64,000 bases of DNA from Trichoderma breve (GCF_028502605.1 NC_079233.1:4836001-4900000), one strand, 5' to 3'. Counted from the first letter of the stretch, positions 47,279 to 60,818 are shown. The notes: generated by a model not told the origin, from the letters alone. Numbers and translations: made by a program.

Positions 47279-47817
47279 AACAACTATATATACCGTGTTG
47301 GAGTCTTGCTCTCTCGTTCCTTTGTTGTGTTTTTTTCTTCGAACTCTTTGGTTCTTATATCATTCTTAATCATCATTTGCTGGAAAACTGGGCTGGAGTT
47401 GGAAAATCATTACATTCATACGGCATACATGGAACATTGGCGTTTTACTCATTTCCATGTCTCTTTTTCGCTTTATTGTCTTTCTTGCAAGAGGATAGAT
47501 ACCATTTTCGCAGAGGATATGTTTTGTTGACTCGTCACGATGACGAAGCTGCCCCCCTAGACAGCACTCAGTATAGTCTTTGATAGCTTTATACATCTTT
47601 GACATGACATATGTATATCCATGATTCCCATCATATCATCAAAGCCCCCCTTAAAACGCAGGCAACTAACTCCTCACATATAATCGTACAAAAATTCCCA
47701 TGACGTCCATGTTTCACGGCCAGGAAGAAGACATTGTCGATATCAATTGATCTCCCTCTTTCTTGTGTTTTCTTTTTTTGGTATTCTATAGCTTTACACG
47801 AGGGGACCGTCCCTTTT
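47279..47817. other. Intergenic region between STB6-like gene and TIM10
   Basis: A convergent 3' region with T-rich stretches. Nothing gene-like is supported. Confidence 0.5.
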
Positions 47818-48164
47818 TTAGAACAGTCCGCCCTGAGGTCCCGCGCCCATTGCCTGGCCCTGCTGCTGCATGATTTCGCTAATCTTCATGGACGTGTCGA
47901 GGAACTTTGCGGTGCAGCGGTCGAGGCAGACGGACTCGCCCTTGTTGAGCTCGCCCTCGCGGTAGTCGGTGGGGACGCACTTTTTCTGGCAAGTCTTTTG
48001 CAGGCTGCGTTTATATTTAGTAAATGTTCCTCCCCAATTCGCATGATAAGAGAGAGAGAGTTTTACCGGTTGTAGGTATCAGCCATCATGCGCATCTCGC
48101 CCTCGACGGCAGCAATCTTCTGCTCCGAGGTGGGCTGGGGACGACCGATTCCGAGGAAAGACAT
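47818..48164 (-). CDS. TIM10: Tim10, small TIM chaperone of the mitochondrial intermembrane space
   Basis: The model is complement(join(47818..48004, 48067..48164)), 94 residues, too short per exon to be seen as a single frame. Exon 1 encodes [20 protein letters not shown] and ends in ADTYNR. The 62-nt intron has a TTTACTAAAT branch-like site. Exon 2 begins [23 protein letters not shown]. Both twin Cx3C motifs are present (CQKKC and CLDRC), which form the two disulfides of small TIMs through the Mia40 pathway. [14 protein letters not shown] is diagnostic for Tim10 rather than Tim9, Tim8 or Tim13. With Tim9 it forms a hexameric chaperone that escorts hydrophobic carriers to the inner membrane. 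The length matches the family. Confidence 0.95.
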
Positions 48165-48878
48165 CGTTGGGTTTTTATTTTTGTGTTTTGCTTTGAAAAC
48201 GGAGAGACAGAATACAAGGTAAGGGTATGTTCCTTGGTGTTTGGAGGTTGATATTGCTGTTCGGGTTTTGTATGTCGTCACAGGGCTTTGGAGATGCGAT
48301 TTGAGGTTTGGGAGAGGAGCAAAATTTCCCTTCCCGGCAGGATTGATTACATAATGTCTTATCGATAAGAGATATTGGATGCTGGTTGTGAAGCTGCTCC
48401 GAAGCTGCTCTTTACGATTATTATAGCTTACTTTGATGAACGGGGAGGAAATGGATTTCCTCGGCACTTGGATGTGTCAATCTTAGCCTACATGCTATTA
48501 TATAATGTCAATTCCCGAGATGAAAAATTCACCGCTTGCGCGATGTTTGCAGACCAGTGAGCAATGAGGTGATGAGGCTAATGCGCTGTGGCGCTGATAG
48601 AACGCTGGCGGGGTGTTGGGGTTGGGGAAGAATGGAGTAGGGAAGAAAACACGGCCATGTACGGAGTAAGATGAGACGGTTTGCTTTTAGGCTGCAGAGA
48701 GATGATTCCACAATGTTGAGAACAGGCAGCTATGAATGGATATTTATAATGAAACCGCTTGTGTGGGCTGGAATGCATCGGGCTGCGCTGAAGCTGCAAT
48801 TCTGTGATGAACTTTAGAGGTACGCGGACCTTGGCAAGTATAAAGCACACGCAGCAAAGTATCAATTGGATACTCGCA

Positions 48879-48904
48879 GATGGATGGATGGATGGATGGA
48901 TGGA
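48879..48904. repeat. ATGG tetranucleotide microsatellite
   Basis: About six tandem ATGG units, read directly. Confidence 0.9.
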
Positions 48905-49506
48905 GCAGGAGAATGGACGAATGGGCGGCTGGTATAGGGAGAATAGCATGGCCTTGGCGTGGCTGGTTGCATTTCGAATGCAGCTGGGCGTTGACTCATA
49001 GGTTCCGGCTTGATCTGATTCCCCAGAGACATGCACCTACTATACCATTGATGCTGTAATAATAATTCATTCTCTCTCAGCATACTCCGTAGGTATGCAA
49101 GTACAGGATATAGCCGCCAGAAAGAAAAAAAAGGCCAGCATGGCACGGTCGCACCCAAGAGCAAAAAAGGCCGGAGCACTAATAGGCACGGCATGGGGTC
49201 CTCACGCCATCGATTGTGTAATAGGCGTACGACGGTTACGACAGGAACGTGCCACAAAAGGAGGGGTGGGAAAACGGATGACGGGAACAAGGAGGACGGA
49301 CGCTGGCCCTTTAAAGTTCTAACTTTGTTGCCAATAGCCAGTCGCTGCTGTCTGTGTTTTCTACGGAGCACGAACCTGTGAGAACAAGCCACATCGGGGA
49401 GACGGGAAGATGGTGACACGGAAGCGTTTGTGGAGGTGGGTAAGCTTTGCGCAACATGTGCCAGCCTTATCTTGATATTGGATGCGGCGACGGCGAGAGA
49501 AGGCAA

Positions 49507-49537
49507 AGGGTGTGTGAGTGAGTGTGTGTGTGTGTTT
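49507..49537. repeat. GT/GA dinucleotide-rich array
   Basis: A run of gt units interrupted by ga steps (tgtgtgagtgagtgtgtgtgtgtg), intergenic. Confidence 0.8.
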
Positions 49538-50148
49538 GCGAGATGCAGCCAGTACACAGAGCTCATGCCCAGTTCCAGACCGACACACGGCTGATGAGAC
49601 GGTGAATAAAATGAATAAAATGCACCAAGAAAGAGATGGATGAGAGATGAGTGACGAAATGAACCGAGGACGGAGCCACCAAGGCCATGACATGTCGCTT
49701 TTGCACTCGGCCTCATTCATAAGTATAGTAGATACTACATAACACCCACTTGCTCCAGCAATCATCACTTATAATAATACGACGAGAAGACAAGCAAGTT
49801 GACACAGGGCGAAACAGGGCGGAACAAGGGGCGAAGCGAGGTGGAAAACGGTAAACGCAGAGACTCTTTCTACTAGCCATCGATCAAAAGGAAAGGCAGT
49901 CTTTCGCTGCATGCTAAAGCAGCGGCCGATGGGGTTCCAAGGCAAGGTGTAATACAGAGTACATGCATATCATTCGCGCGGTGGCTCTGCGGCCAATGAA
50001 TCTCACGCCTGGGCAGCGTCTTGGCCCGCCATTTGCTGCTTTGCTTGCCCGCGAGGGCGATGGATCGGAATAGCGGCCGTGTGTCTGGACGGACCTGGGG
50101 GGGCTTGATGGCCTGTCTGGTCCATAAGGCAGATAGATACTGTAGGTC

Positions 50149-50174
50149 TAGATAGATAGGTAGGTAGGTAGATA
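50149..50174. repeat. GATA/GGTA tetranucleotide array
   Basis: tagatagata followed by repeated ggta units; an interrupted microsatellite. Confidence 0.75.
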
Positions 50175-50297
50175 CTGCAAGATAAAGATGGGACTGAACC
50201 TTTTTCGTGCCTCGGGATTGCAGTACTATCATCATCTAGCACATTTGCTGTACAGCAGCAGAGATATGGAACTTGCTCTAGTGTTACAGCAAAGCCT

Positions 50298-50318
50298 GGC
50301 ATGGCATGGCATGGCATA
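50298..50318. repeat. GGCAT pentanucleotide array
   Basis: Four GGCAT units in tandem, the last followed by a diverged agcat. Confidence 0.8.
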
Positions 50319-51460
50319 GCATTAGCATAACATGGCTTACCACCTTAATCTTACGGAGGTCCCGGGCATTGATGCTTCATCCTCGCCAGCATCATATCGG
50401 GCTGCAACAAAAAAAACGGCCCGGCTCGGCAGTGACTGACCAGCCTCATCTTTGTCGCGACGGTACCAAGTACAGCACAGCACTACAGGTACCTGGCAAT
50501 CCATGACAATGCCCGGTATAGCAGGTCGATGGACTGCTTGCTACAGTATTGCTACCAGGTGCTAGGATGATTATCGCGCACGCAGCCTTTGCCAGCTTGG
50601 GGAGGAGTGCGTACAGTAGTCCCGATGCTTGGTTCCCAGATGGAACCTGAGTGATTTTATCCGGGCGGCTGAGCCAGTCAGTGCTAGCAGTAGCAGCGAG
50701 CCAAAAGGGACATGAAACTGAAGCTCCAGCCCAGTCCAGCAAAGCCCAGCAAACACACCGACAGTTGACGGGACTTGGAAGCTGAGCGGCGGCCCGGCGG
50801 TCCATTTGCAGTAGGTTGGGGAACTTCCATGTCTGTTGGCTTGCTTGGAGGTAGCTTGCGGCGTTGGGGATGTACTTGTGCACCACAACGGCCGACAGCA
50901 GGTACCGTCTCATGCCCAACCGGTACCTGGATAGGTGTAGCTGTAGCTGGTCGTGGTACGAGTACGGATACAGTAGCATCAAACCTACTCGTACCGAGAA
51001 CCTAGCATGGGAGAAACTTGTTTGGCAATTTCCATTTGCTTGTGACGGCCACGTTGCTCCTCCGAGCTTTGAGCGAAGGTACTCGGTACTCCATATTTTC
51101 TCGGAGGCGACAGGCATCTCCCAGCGCTTGGCTACCGGCCCGAGACTTGATGGGCAATTGCTTTTGCTTGCATGGAGCAGGTACCGACGGGGTAATCTGG
51201 ACTAAGGTACGGAGCAGGTGCAGCCGTAGCTCGATGTTTCTGATACACAAGCTGCAGTAACCACTGCATCGTATCGTATCGTACCTTCCCCTCTGCTGCT
51301 GTGCTGTTGCTGTGTGCACCCCCTCCATTTGCGCTGCGCTTTGCTCTTGCCAGCTGTGAATGAATTTTTGTGTATTTTTTGCATAGACTGTACTTGTTTT
51401 CCCCACCAAAAAATGCTGGAGGAAGGAGAGACACAAGCACCAGAAAAAGGAAAGGAAAGG

Positions 51461-51462
<2 letters not shown>

Positions 51463-51501
<39 letters not shown>
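51463..51501 (+). repeat. 39-nt poly(A) tract
   Basis: An uninterrupted run of 39 A, 288 bp upstream of the APRT ATG. Such dA:dT tracts exclude nucleosomes in fungal promoters. The exact length may be unreliable because of sequencing or assembly slippage. Confidence 0.8.
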
Positions 51502-51504
<3 letters not shown>

Positions 51505-51789
51505 CACACCACCCCTCCTTTTTTGCGCGCGCTGTTCTCTGCGCTGCCCGCCATACTGTACTTACTGTAGACGAAAAAAAAGAAAGAAAAAAAAAAAATC
51601 AATTCCCGTTTCGTGCTATCTCGGCTTATCCTGCCACCCCAAAACAAAAAATTCACACCACCCCAGAAGTCTGCTCCTATTGCTGTCTGCATCCTGTCTG
51701 CCTAACCTCCTCTGACTCTCTCTCACCTCCTCTTTTCCTCTTCTTCTTTCTTTCTCCTCTCTTCTTCTTTTTTTTTTCTTCTCCTCACC

Positions 51790-52595
51790 ATGTCCGCCTC
51801 CACTGAGCCTCAGGACATCACCACCTCCTCCTCCAACAGCCAAGATGCCTCGGGACGACAGCCCTCCGCCGCCTCCTCCGCCGCCGCCCAACTCGCCAGT
51901 GCACAGATAAGCCTGCGCAAGACGCTGCGCGAGTTCCCCGACTTCCCCATCCCAGGGATTGACTTCGTCGACATCATGCCCCTCTTCGCCAACCCGGATG
52001 CCCATGCCACCCTGCTGTCCGCCCTCGAGCTGCAAATCTCCCAGTCCTTTGGCGACAGCAAGCCCGATGTCATTGTCGGCCTCGACGCCCGTGGCTTCCT
52101 CTTCGGCCCTGGTCTGGCTCTGCGCCTCGGCGTTCCCTTTGCCGCTGTGAGAAAGCAGGGCAAGCTGCCCGGCCCTTGCGTCACTGCCGAGTATATCAAG
52201 GAGTACGGCAAGGACCTGTTCCAGATGCAGCAGGACGCCATCAAGGAGGGGCAGAAGGTGTTGATTGTTGACGATATCATTGCGACGGGTAAGTTGCATC
52301 TATGATTCCACCTGCGATCCTGTCCTATCCATGATCACATTGCACGATCCCACATCTCATGAACCCATTGGCACGCATTGTGCGCCCATCGCCAATCCTT
52401 TACCTACCTCGGCACATCTCCCACAGATATCAAGATGCTAACTCGCACACAGGTGGCTCGGCGGCAGCGGCGGCGGATCTTGTTCACCAGCTCAAGGGTC
52501 AGGTCATTGGTTACCTTTTCATTCTCGAGATTCCTGGCCTCAACGGCCGCGAGAAGCTCAGCGCTCCTACTACTATTCTCATTGAGAACCCATAA
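51790..52595 (+). CDS. APT1: Adenine phosphoribosyltransferase
   Basis: The model is join(51790..52288, 52453..52595), 213 residues. The N-terminal about 40 residues are Ser/Ala/Gln-rich and not part of the fold. The enzyme starts at LRKTLREFPDFPIPGIDFVDIMPLF, a typical APRT opening. It continues with VIVGLDARGFLFGPGLALRLGVPFAAVRK and the PRPP-binding motif VLIVDDIIATGG at about 155-167, which is split by a 164-nt intron after the first base of the first Gly codon. The C-terminus has GYLFILEIPGLNGREKL. The enzyme makes AMP from adenine and PRPP in purine salvage, usually as a cytosolic dimer. The start follows a long CT-rich leader with the context ctcaccATGTCC. Confidence 0.95.
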
Positions 52596-53679
52596 ATCCT
52601 TCTCGAGAAAAAGCCCTCATGTCCTATTCTCTCCATAAGCGGCGCCATTCATCCCACAACAGACGACATGATTGGAAAACAATTTTCTCAACACCACTAG
52701 CCCTCGTCGACTAGAAGCATTCTCGGACGAAACATTCTCATCTTCTCGATGCCCTTTTCCCCACATCGACTCGAGGCGCAAAGACGGACGATTCTTCTCA
52801 TGCTGGGGGGATAATGATGACTCCTGTGGTCCTCCTTATCGGCACGCTTTTTATATGCATCAAAAGTTGTTTGCTTGGATCTTTTCGTTGAATCTTTTCC
52901 TAAAACTCATCTTATATATCTCCTTACCATTTTTTTTTTTTATTTTCAATTTTTTTTTTTTTTTTTCAATATGGGGGTTTCTTTCGCAAATTACAATCAA
53001 AAAACCAATAGACTATGGAAAGCGTTTTTTCTCTCATCGGGAATGGCGACTGGATGACGTGCTCTGTCCTCATTCCTACTTATACGTTTTATATATACAT
53101 ATGACATAGACCACCTTGCGCTTGCTAAGGATTTTGCGGAGGGGAAACCAAAGGAAACGAATCTTCGGCGAATGACGAGGACGAGTGGGTTTACGGAGAG
53201 AAGAAAAAAAGACGTTGGGATGGAAAATTGTTGGGATCAAGGTGGGCATATTTAATAATCACGGCTAGGGACTTTGTGCAATGAAACTCATCTCTTTGCT
53301 TTTTATTTTACGTGTATTAAGTTGCTCCCACATGGCCCCGAGCCGGTACGCATAATGATGTCGGCAGTTGCATTCATCAGTGACGTTTCTTGACTGGTGC
53401 TAGTACTTGAATGCTTCAATTTCACTTTATAGATATGGCCATGGTCAAGGACTTATTCATCATGTCGTTATAATATGGATTTCTATCTAAGTTATTCAAG
53501 GTTACCCTATTTTCCAAATAACAAACTCCACAAACTCCTCCTCCTCTTCGAGTTCATTCTCTGCAACGCTCATACCCATCTATGCAAAAATGCTGATACT
53601 ATATGCGTGTGATATGTAACTAATTGTTCCTTATATATATATAAACATGTCATGTATTGTATATGCCAAAATGCCACCC
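52596..53679. other. Intergenic region between APRT and EDEM-like gene
   Basis: A convergent 3' region with strong T runs at about 52929-52966. An unsupported 145-codon frame at 52672-53109 reads through these tracts. No gene is accepted. Confidence 0.5.
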
Positions 53680-56600
53680 CTACAAGACGGCGGCATTCTC
53701 CACCACGAGCCCCTGGCTCTCGACCCGATACTTTCTCCTCATGCCTACGCCCATGGCTCTGCCAAAGCGCTCGTAGTCGCCCTGGTCGGCCCTCATGAGG
53801 ACCATGGGGATACCGTGGAGGCGCTTCATCCCCTTTGGGGTGGTCTGCTCCCTGTCGAGCAGCGGCCGAGGGAGGTCTCCCCTATCGCGGACCACACCCT
53901 CGTCGTCTTCGTCGGCGCCGTCTTCGTCAGTAGGCGGCTCGTCGAGGATGATGACTAGCTGTAGCGACTTCTCGTGGGGCGAGAAACTCGGGATATTGTC
54001 CAGCTTGCGGCTGAAGGAGCAGCCTCCGCGGCGCATGACAATGACCTGATGCTCGCGCGGCGCGGCCGCAGGGAGCGGCCCGTCGCAGGCCTGATCTGCG
54101 AGATAGACGGTCGACCAGGGGAAGTTGAACGCTGGGTATTTCGCGTTGTAAAACGGGTTGCCGGTGATGGGGGTGTCTGGGATAGACGGCATGGGATACG
54201 CGCCGGGACCGGTCGACGTGTATGCGTCGTAGCTGTATATCTTGGCAGTGCCCTCGCTGGCGTCTGACGCTGGAATAGCTGTGTAGACGGGTTCGAAGAC
54301 GGAGGACACAGCGCGGAGTAGTGATTGAAACAACGAGTTTGATGCTAGATTCTCGGCGTTGATCGTGTCGTTGTCCATCATGTCATCCATCTCATCGTCG
54401 AGCAGTTCTTCGGAAAACTCAAGCGTGCTGTTGCTAATTTCTGGTTTGTCCACGAGTAGCTCAATCTCCACCGCATCTTTCCTCCTCCTACAGGAAAACA
54501 CCTCGTCCTTGAGATGCTTGATGTGTTCGGCGTGAAAGAAGACGGTTTCATAGCGTCCCAGCTGAGTATTGCCAATATGCGTAATCCTCCACTTGTAATC
54601 CCCTGAAGTCGGGTCCAACACTTGCTCAAGCTGGAGTCTCAATCCTTCCAGCATATTAACTGTTGGTCCTAAATGCGTCTGCCACGAAAGATGCGTGCCA
54701 AACCGCGAAGCTATGCCGCTGGTAAGATCATTGGCTGGAAATTCTATCAGCGATATGATACGCTCGGGAGGAGCAACACATGTTCCGTTCTCGGGCAACA
54801 TGCTCGGTGGAAGAGTCCACGGGAAGATGGTGTGGTTTGAAGTGGCCCTGTACCCGACCACTCGTCCTTTCTTCTTGTCACGCATCTCAACCAGCTCGAG
54901 AGGGCCATGTACGTTGGGCGTCCTATATAAATCTGTGAACCGAGAAACGGCAAATAAGTCTGGCCTGGCCGCAGTGGCTGAACTCATCAGATGGTGCTCT
55001 AGAGGCGCTGCTGGTGCAGGGCAAGAGTTTGTAAATTGTTCATCATAATAGGTGTAGACTGCGACGTCTTTGCTCTTCTTCACTTTGCGAGTTTTCTCTC
55101 GGTTAGGACTCCCTCGCTTGCTTTTTGGTATGATAAGCGGATGGCCTTCTGTGGTAAAGACATAGGCGGCATCCATATTGTTTAACGGATGATCTGGATC
55201 GAACAGCAGGTACATGTACTTTGCCGTTTCTCCCAAGAAGAAGCTCTCCATGCGATCTTGCTTCTCGCCCGTCTGAACATCCTGAAGCCCGGCCCAGCCA
55301 CATTCAGCGTAGCACCGGCGCATGATGTCGCGGAGAACCATCTCGCCGACATGAAGGTACCAAGGATCTCTGGTAGCACGGTAGATGTGGTATGTGGACT
55401 CGATAAACTCGGGTCTTCCGGGCCACCAGCCGATGCCTGCCTCGACATTACCCTCGCGAACTGACCAGCGCTCAGGTAATGCAGAATACCGAGTCCACAG
55501 GGCCGTGTAGACAAGATTGGCCTCAATAGCTTCCTCAACCTCACCAGCCAAAGCTAGAAGCCCCGGATAGAAAGCACCCAGACTATCGATCCACATGGCA
55601 TATGGCTGGCCTGTGGCACGATGATTGTTTGAGTAATAGGGGAAATGGCTCCTGTCAGTGTACAAGTACCGCTTGACCGACGCGTGAGCTTGATGCCACG
55701 CTTGAAGGAAGGCATCTGACGTGTGCATCTCATCCGGTAGAGGGGGGTGAAGGGAGTTTGGATCCAGCCAGCTGGTCGTACTCTGTCTGCGAGACGTAGA
55801 AGCGTTGGGCATGCCCAGGCCAGAGAGAAGGATGTGACTCTTGAGCGCATATTCAAAGAAGCTGTCCATGCCTGCACCGATACCCGCATGGGGCCCAATC
55901 CACAGCCCTCGTTCGGCGTCGATGCCGTTACCGATCAGGCCGATTTCGCTCCTGCGATGCCACACTTCCCAGAAGGCTCGTTTGGCAGCTTGTTCGAACC
56001 TAGGGTCACCCGTGAGTCTGCTCAAGACGGTAAACTCAAGAACCAGGCTCCCAGCCCCAGCACTACAGGTCTCGGTAATCTCTGGACGGCCGCTTTGCTC
56101 CTCCATTGCCTCCGCCAGGTTTTGGTTGAGGGGAGAGTTGACGTAAAAGGGGATGCCGCTGCGGAGATTGACCCGAGGATATGGGATACCGGTTGGGGTG
56201 TAAAAAGCAGGAAGCAGTCGTTCAGAAAGATCGAGAGCGAGTCTTAGCAGCTGGCCGTCGTACTTTAATCCGTTTGGCCACGAGATGGGAGGCAGTTCCA
56301 AGGGGTCATCGCCTGCGATTCCCTCTGGCTTCGGGTTGTATCCAGTAATGGGTAGCTCTCCGATGGCGAACAAGTGTGCGCTCAGGAGGCCGCCTACGCC
56401 ACGGATGACAGTCTCGAACACTTGGACTTTGCTGTCTAGGTCGAAGCCTCTAGCACGTATCCCAGCACCAGAAGGTCCTCCTCTGCCATCTCCGTAGTGG
56501 CGCACAAACTCGGCCACGCCATCTTGAAAGTCACTCAGAGCCTGTGGTCCAGTATATGAGCCCGTCTGCGGACCACCAGCCAGAATCGCAAGCGTGGACA

Positions 56601-56947
56601 GGCTGTCTATCAGAGTCAGGGAGTAGTTGCCAAGAGCATCGTTCAAGCTGATTCGCCCGGGATTATCTCGATCTCGCGTCAGGGGAGCACACGATATTGG
56701 ACGTAGCTAGATAAAATTACCAAAGCATACTGGTCAGCTATATTGTCTACTATATGTACAGGACGTCTGATGACAAATAACCCACCTCGTCCTCGGGAAA
56801 AGCATGCTCCATATAGCTGCTATACCCGTGATAGAACATGTCCACCGTGTCCTGCCGCAGCTGGGCCAGATAGTCCGAGCGCATGGCGCCGACCGGCCAC
56901 AGCAACGAGCAGCCCAGCCATAGCAATGCGACCATCGGCAGCATCAT
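53680..56947 (-). CDS. MNL1: EDEM/Htm1 (Mnl1)-type GH47 alpha-mannosidase-like protein with PA domain
   Basis: The model is complement(join(53680..56706, 56786..56947)), 1062 residues. Exon 1 begins with a signal peptide (MMLPMVALLWLGCSLLWPVGA, with a second Met at codon 2) and then LAQLRQDTVDMFYHGYSSYMEHAFPEDE, the EDEM opening. A 79-nt intron joins it to LRPISCAPLTRDRDN, then ISLNDALGNYSLTLIDSLSTLAIL. The GH47 domain extends to about residue 560, including ETCSAGAGSLVLEF and the conserved segment around FFLGETAKYMYLLFD. A protease-associated domain lies in the C-terminal quarter (QVIVMRRGGCSFSRK). There is no ER-retention tetrapeptide. EDEM proteins trim mannose on misfolded glycoproteins in the ER lumen and mark them for degradation. 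It is longer than yeast Htm1, because of the C-terminal PA part. Confidence 0.92.
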
Positions 56948-59900
56948 GTCGGGCCGTGTCCGCGTTTCGGGAGCTGGTGAGGCGGCCGCAGAACCGTTCG
57001 GAGAAGGCTGGCACGTGCCAGGCGACTCATTGGGGGAGAGAGGCGATGGAGAGAAGCGGCAGCATGGAGCTGCTCACAGCGGAGGAGCCCCTAGACTAGA
57101 CGGTCTCGCACGGACTCGCGGATTTTGCTCTCTGGCAGTCGTCGTCAAACGCCGTCGTCGACTGGCTTTGATCGCCATGTGCTGTCTGTCATCTTTGCGC
57201 AGCGCCACAGCGAATCGGGCTGTTTGGAAGTTGGACGAGGGAATCGTGGCTAGTGCGAAGTGTGGCTGGTGCATCTCTGCTAAGACATCCGTACTCGGAC
57301 AGCTCAGTAAGGCTGCTTACGAAATCGCCGCTGTACTGTAGATGCTTCGTTTCCGCCTTGATGTCAACAATCTCATGCGAGTTTCACGAACAATCAACGG
57401 CATGTCTTCCCGGCGTTATCTCCCCGGAATGATATATCAGCCGACGGCGATATTACAGTATCTAGGCATAGACGATCCTTTGGCGAGATTCCAGTAATAT
57501 AGCATTGAGTCATCTAGCGAGAGATACAGGATCGCTACAGCTCGCTCCATGATAACTGATGTGGTATTGTCCACGCCCCCTAGCGCGCCTATCGCCACGC
57601 ATATTTCACGAGCCGGCTTCTGTTTCCGCAATGTGCTCCTACGGAGTCCAATTACTATCAGGTAGTGAACTCCGTTCATATAAAGCGAGGCGGATTGGGC
57701 GGCACTGATCCAACAGCTGCGGATCTACAGTACTATTCCCAGGCCGCGGTGCTTGTACCCGGTTCTTGGTGTAAATGCTGTATTCGGCATTTCCGCTGGG
57801 CAACTTTCTCCAGATAGATATGGAACCCCAATGCCTGCAAAGGATGAATGAAGCATGACCAACAGGGCCAAATCTCACGCCTACAGGCAGGGATCAGATC
57901 AGAGCCCTGCTCGCAAACGGGGAGTGTGAAACTGGAACCTGGAGGATCATCTCAAGTGTGTGTAACACGAGCGCTAAGCCCAGCCATCCACGGGCGTCTA
58001 TTTCTGCGCCAGCACACACAGCGTCTGCGCATGGAGAAGCTGTGAAAGGCCTCGCCAGTGGTCTCACGACGATAGCCGCGCTGAACAGATGTCCCATTGG
58101 ATGTTGTATCGTCTCATGATTATGAGTGTTGGTTGCAACAAGTCGAATAACACGCCGTGTGTCTCCATTGGATGTCCGAGAGAGCAACGTATTTCGTATC
58201 AGCACATTAGGTATCTGTAGACTACATGTACGAGTACATTGGCAGGCAAATTTGCCCAGAAACTGCATGGGATCTGGCCAAAATCTTACTCGAGCTTGCG
58301 AGAGCAGACGAGCAAGCAGGGATCAGAGCTCTGCTTCTAGCATCGAGACTGCCCATCCATGATGCCACAGGTGTGTCTATAGCACAGCTCAGATCAGTGC
58401 AGGACAGCAGATGAATCCTTACGAGAGTTGTATGTGCTGTAATCCCTTGAATCACCTTGCTAGCGAGCTCATTCCTCTCAAGCTAGGCCCAGCCCACACG
58501 ACCTTGCTCCAAGTAGAGCGTATCAAGCAGGACATGCATGGCAAGCAACAAGAGTACGAGTAGCGATAAGTGTGTTCCGTTCCCCCCACAGCTGAGAGAG
58601 AATCATGGCAAAAAAACATCAAGTTTTTTCCCTTTCTCCTCGGCGCTAATTCGAGCCCGGACCCTGTGAGGCTTTTCGTTCGTTTCCGCATCTCCCACCC
58701 CCCGGTCACGAACTGCTGCTAATGGGCAAATCCGCCATCTCCCCGGCCTCCCATCCCCACTGCGCTAGGAAATAGAACAAAGAAAAAAAGCCCATGTATT
58801 TTGTCCGGGTTAATGAGTGCTCTCGTACAATGGAGACTTTCAAGGGCCAAGGCAAATCTCCACGCGGACTTCGGTCGGTTTATTGTCCACGAGGCTTCTG
58901 GGATTTGGGGCGCTGCCGAGGGGGGAGGCGTTAGTGGTTCGTCCGAAGAGCGAGGCTCACTCCGGCTGCCATTTGTGCCTGCATGGGGATGGGTGGTCAA
59001 TGGCATGGCCAGGTACGGTAGATGCTACGGCATGTCAATGTATGGAATAGGGCTAAATCTGTCAGCATCAGCTTCTGGAAGGCTGAAATTCTGCTGATTC
59101 AGGTTCGCTTTTTGCTTGGACGGATTGGTGGAATCTTATGTGAATCGGGTCGCGATAACGGGCCTGGCGATGCGCAACACTGCCATCCGAGATCCATCTC
59201 CAGGCGCTGCCGACTCCGCCTTTCAGTTTGCCTCTTGGGGCTCCTTTCCAATAGGAAGCGAGAGAAAGCGAGAGAGAATGTCCAAAGGTGTTGGTTGAGA
59301 CAGTGGATACTTGCGCGTTTCTGATCCATTCCTGTATCGACTACTGTAAGTCGTTTCTCGCAGCACCGCAACCCCTTCTTCGCAAATACAGCAGTAAGCC
59401 ATCTTGGCACTCCGCAAAACGGACTTGTTTCGCACATCACATTGAGCAACCTGGCTAGGCACAGTATCGTACAGGTCTAATAACCACTATCTCGCCGGAT
59501 GCCTCTCCCCGTTAGCCCTAGCTCGCAGCAAGTCCAAAAGGCTTCCACGCATTCTTCCGTGGCACGGCTCTGGACTAGGAGATTATCTTTGGTGCTAGCA
59601 TCTCACACTAGGACAGCCGGTCAAATTGTTCGCGCCATCGCTGTGCTTCTCTGGCTTGCTGGCTGGCGCTGTCTTGTGCCCGTGGCCGGCGCGAAGAGCC
59701 CAATCTGAACAAGGTCCCCCTCGAAGCCCCCGGAGTCGAGATTAGCGCTCACAGTCCACGACGTTTGAGATCCGTACTGTGAGTACTTGGATCCTCTTTG
59801 TGTTCCCTTGGCTAGTTGAAAAGCCGTCAGGGGATCATTCAAGTCTCATCTCACAATGGGGCGCCAGCAAGGGGGGAGGGGGGTCGGAAAGGCTGATCAT

Positions 59901-60818
59901 CCACGCACGAATAGGTCCAGTACTCGCTCAAGCATCGCCATCTATCCCCGACTCAGGCTAGGACGGTGAAATGATGGCATGGCATGGCAAGGCTAGACCC
60001 CTTGCCCGCAGAAAGAGGCGCCAGTTTTTCGTCTTCCGCGACAAGCTTCAATTCGCACAAGGGATCGGATGCCTGCCTGGCCCTGCCGAAGAGGGATGGA
60101 TCTGTATCTGTACGTCGACCGATCGAGTATGAGCCCGCCAACGGACACGTTCCGCTCGCCTACGGATGTCGTCGTCTCTGGTTGATTTTTTTCATTTATT
60201 TTTTTTTTCTCTGCCATGATCATCCAGGGGTGGTACTACTACCGATACTCCATACCTACGTTGCCCTTGGCCTTGTGTGTCCGAAGCAAGCCCCCTCCCC
60301 TACCTCGATGAATTGCGACACACACACACACCCGTCCATCCATTGTGGTTCATACAAAATTCTCCCTCTTTGGCAATCGCCGATGCTCTTGTTCAGGGTG
60401 TGGATCTGGCGAGACGAACGACATTCGGGCGTCTCCAGATCACATGGCTGATAGGCCATGTAGCCTTCTCGAAAGGGTGGTGGAGAACGACTTGGGGGTT
60501 AAATAAAAAAAGACGAGAAAAGAAAAGAAACGAGAGATTGTGTGATTCGCACCAGACGCTCGTGGCGCCCACGCCCAGATCCCGGGCTGCCGCGTCGCCT
60601 GCCAACGCACACCCTCGAACTCGACTCGGCTCTTTTACTCTTTTGCCTGCCAGGCGAAGGGCTAGACTCTGTACAGCATTTACAGATGGCTTCAATCCCG
60701 TATGGCTGAAGGACATACATGAATGACCCGCAGAGTGGATTTGCGCAGATATTTTGTATTGTGTTGTTATTGTCATGCAGCCCTGTGTGCTAAATAAGGT
60801 ACAGTAGATGCGACGCGA

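Larger units (their letters stand above)
48165..51789. other. Large intergenic region upstream of TIM10 and APRT, rich in simple repeats
   Basis: About 3.6 kb between divergent genes. It contains an ATGG array at 48879-48904, a GT-rich array at 49507-49537, a GATA/GGTA run at 50149-50174, a GGCAT array at 50298-50318, two GTACGAGTA-type motifs at 50956 and 50986, and a 39-nt A run at 51463-51501. Near the right end a CT-rich leader (about 51713-51787) precedes the APRT ATG. A 284-codon minus-strand frame at 48862-49716 is rejected as coding. No RNA gene is seen. Confidence 0.45.

Noticed and set aside
48862..49716. 284-codon minus-strand ORF beginning with ATG
   Set aside because: The translation runs through simple repeats (His-Pro-Ser-Ile from ATGG units, Thr-His from GT units) and resembles no protein. 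Overlapping frames are open too.
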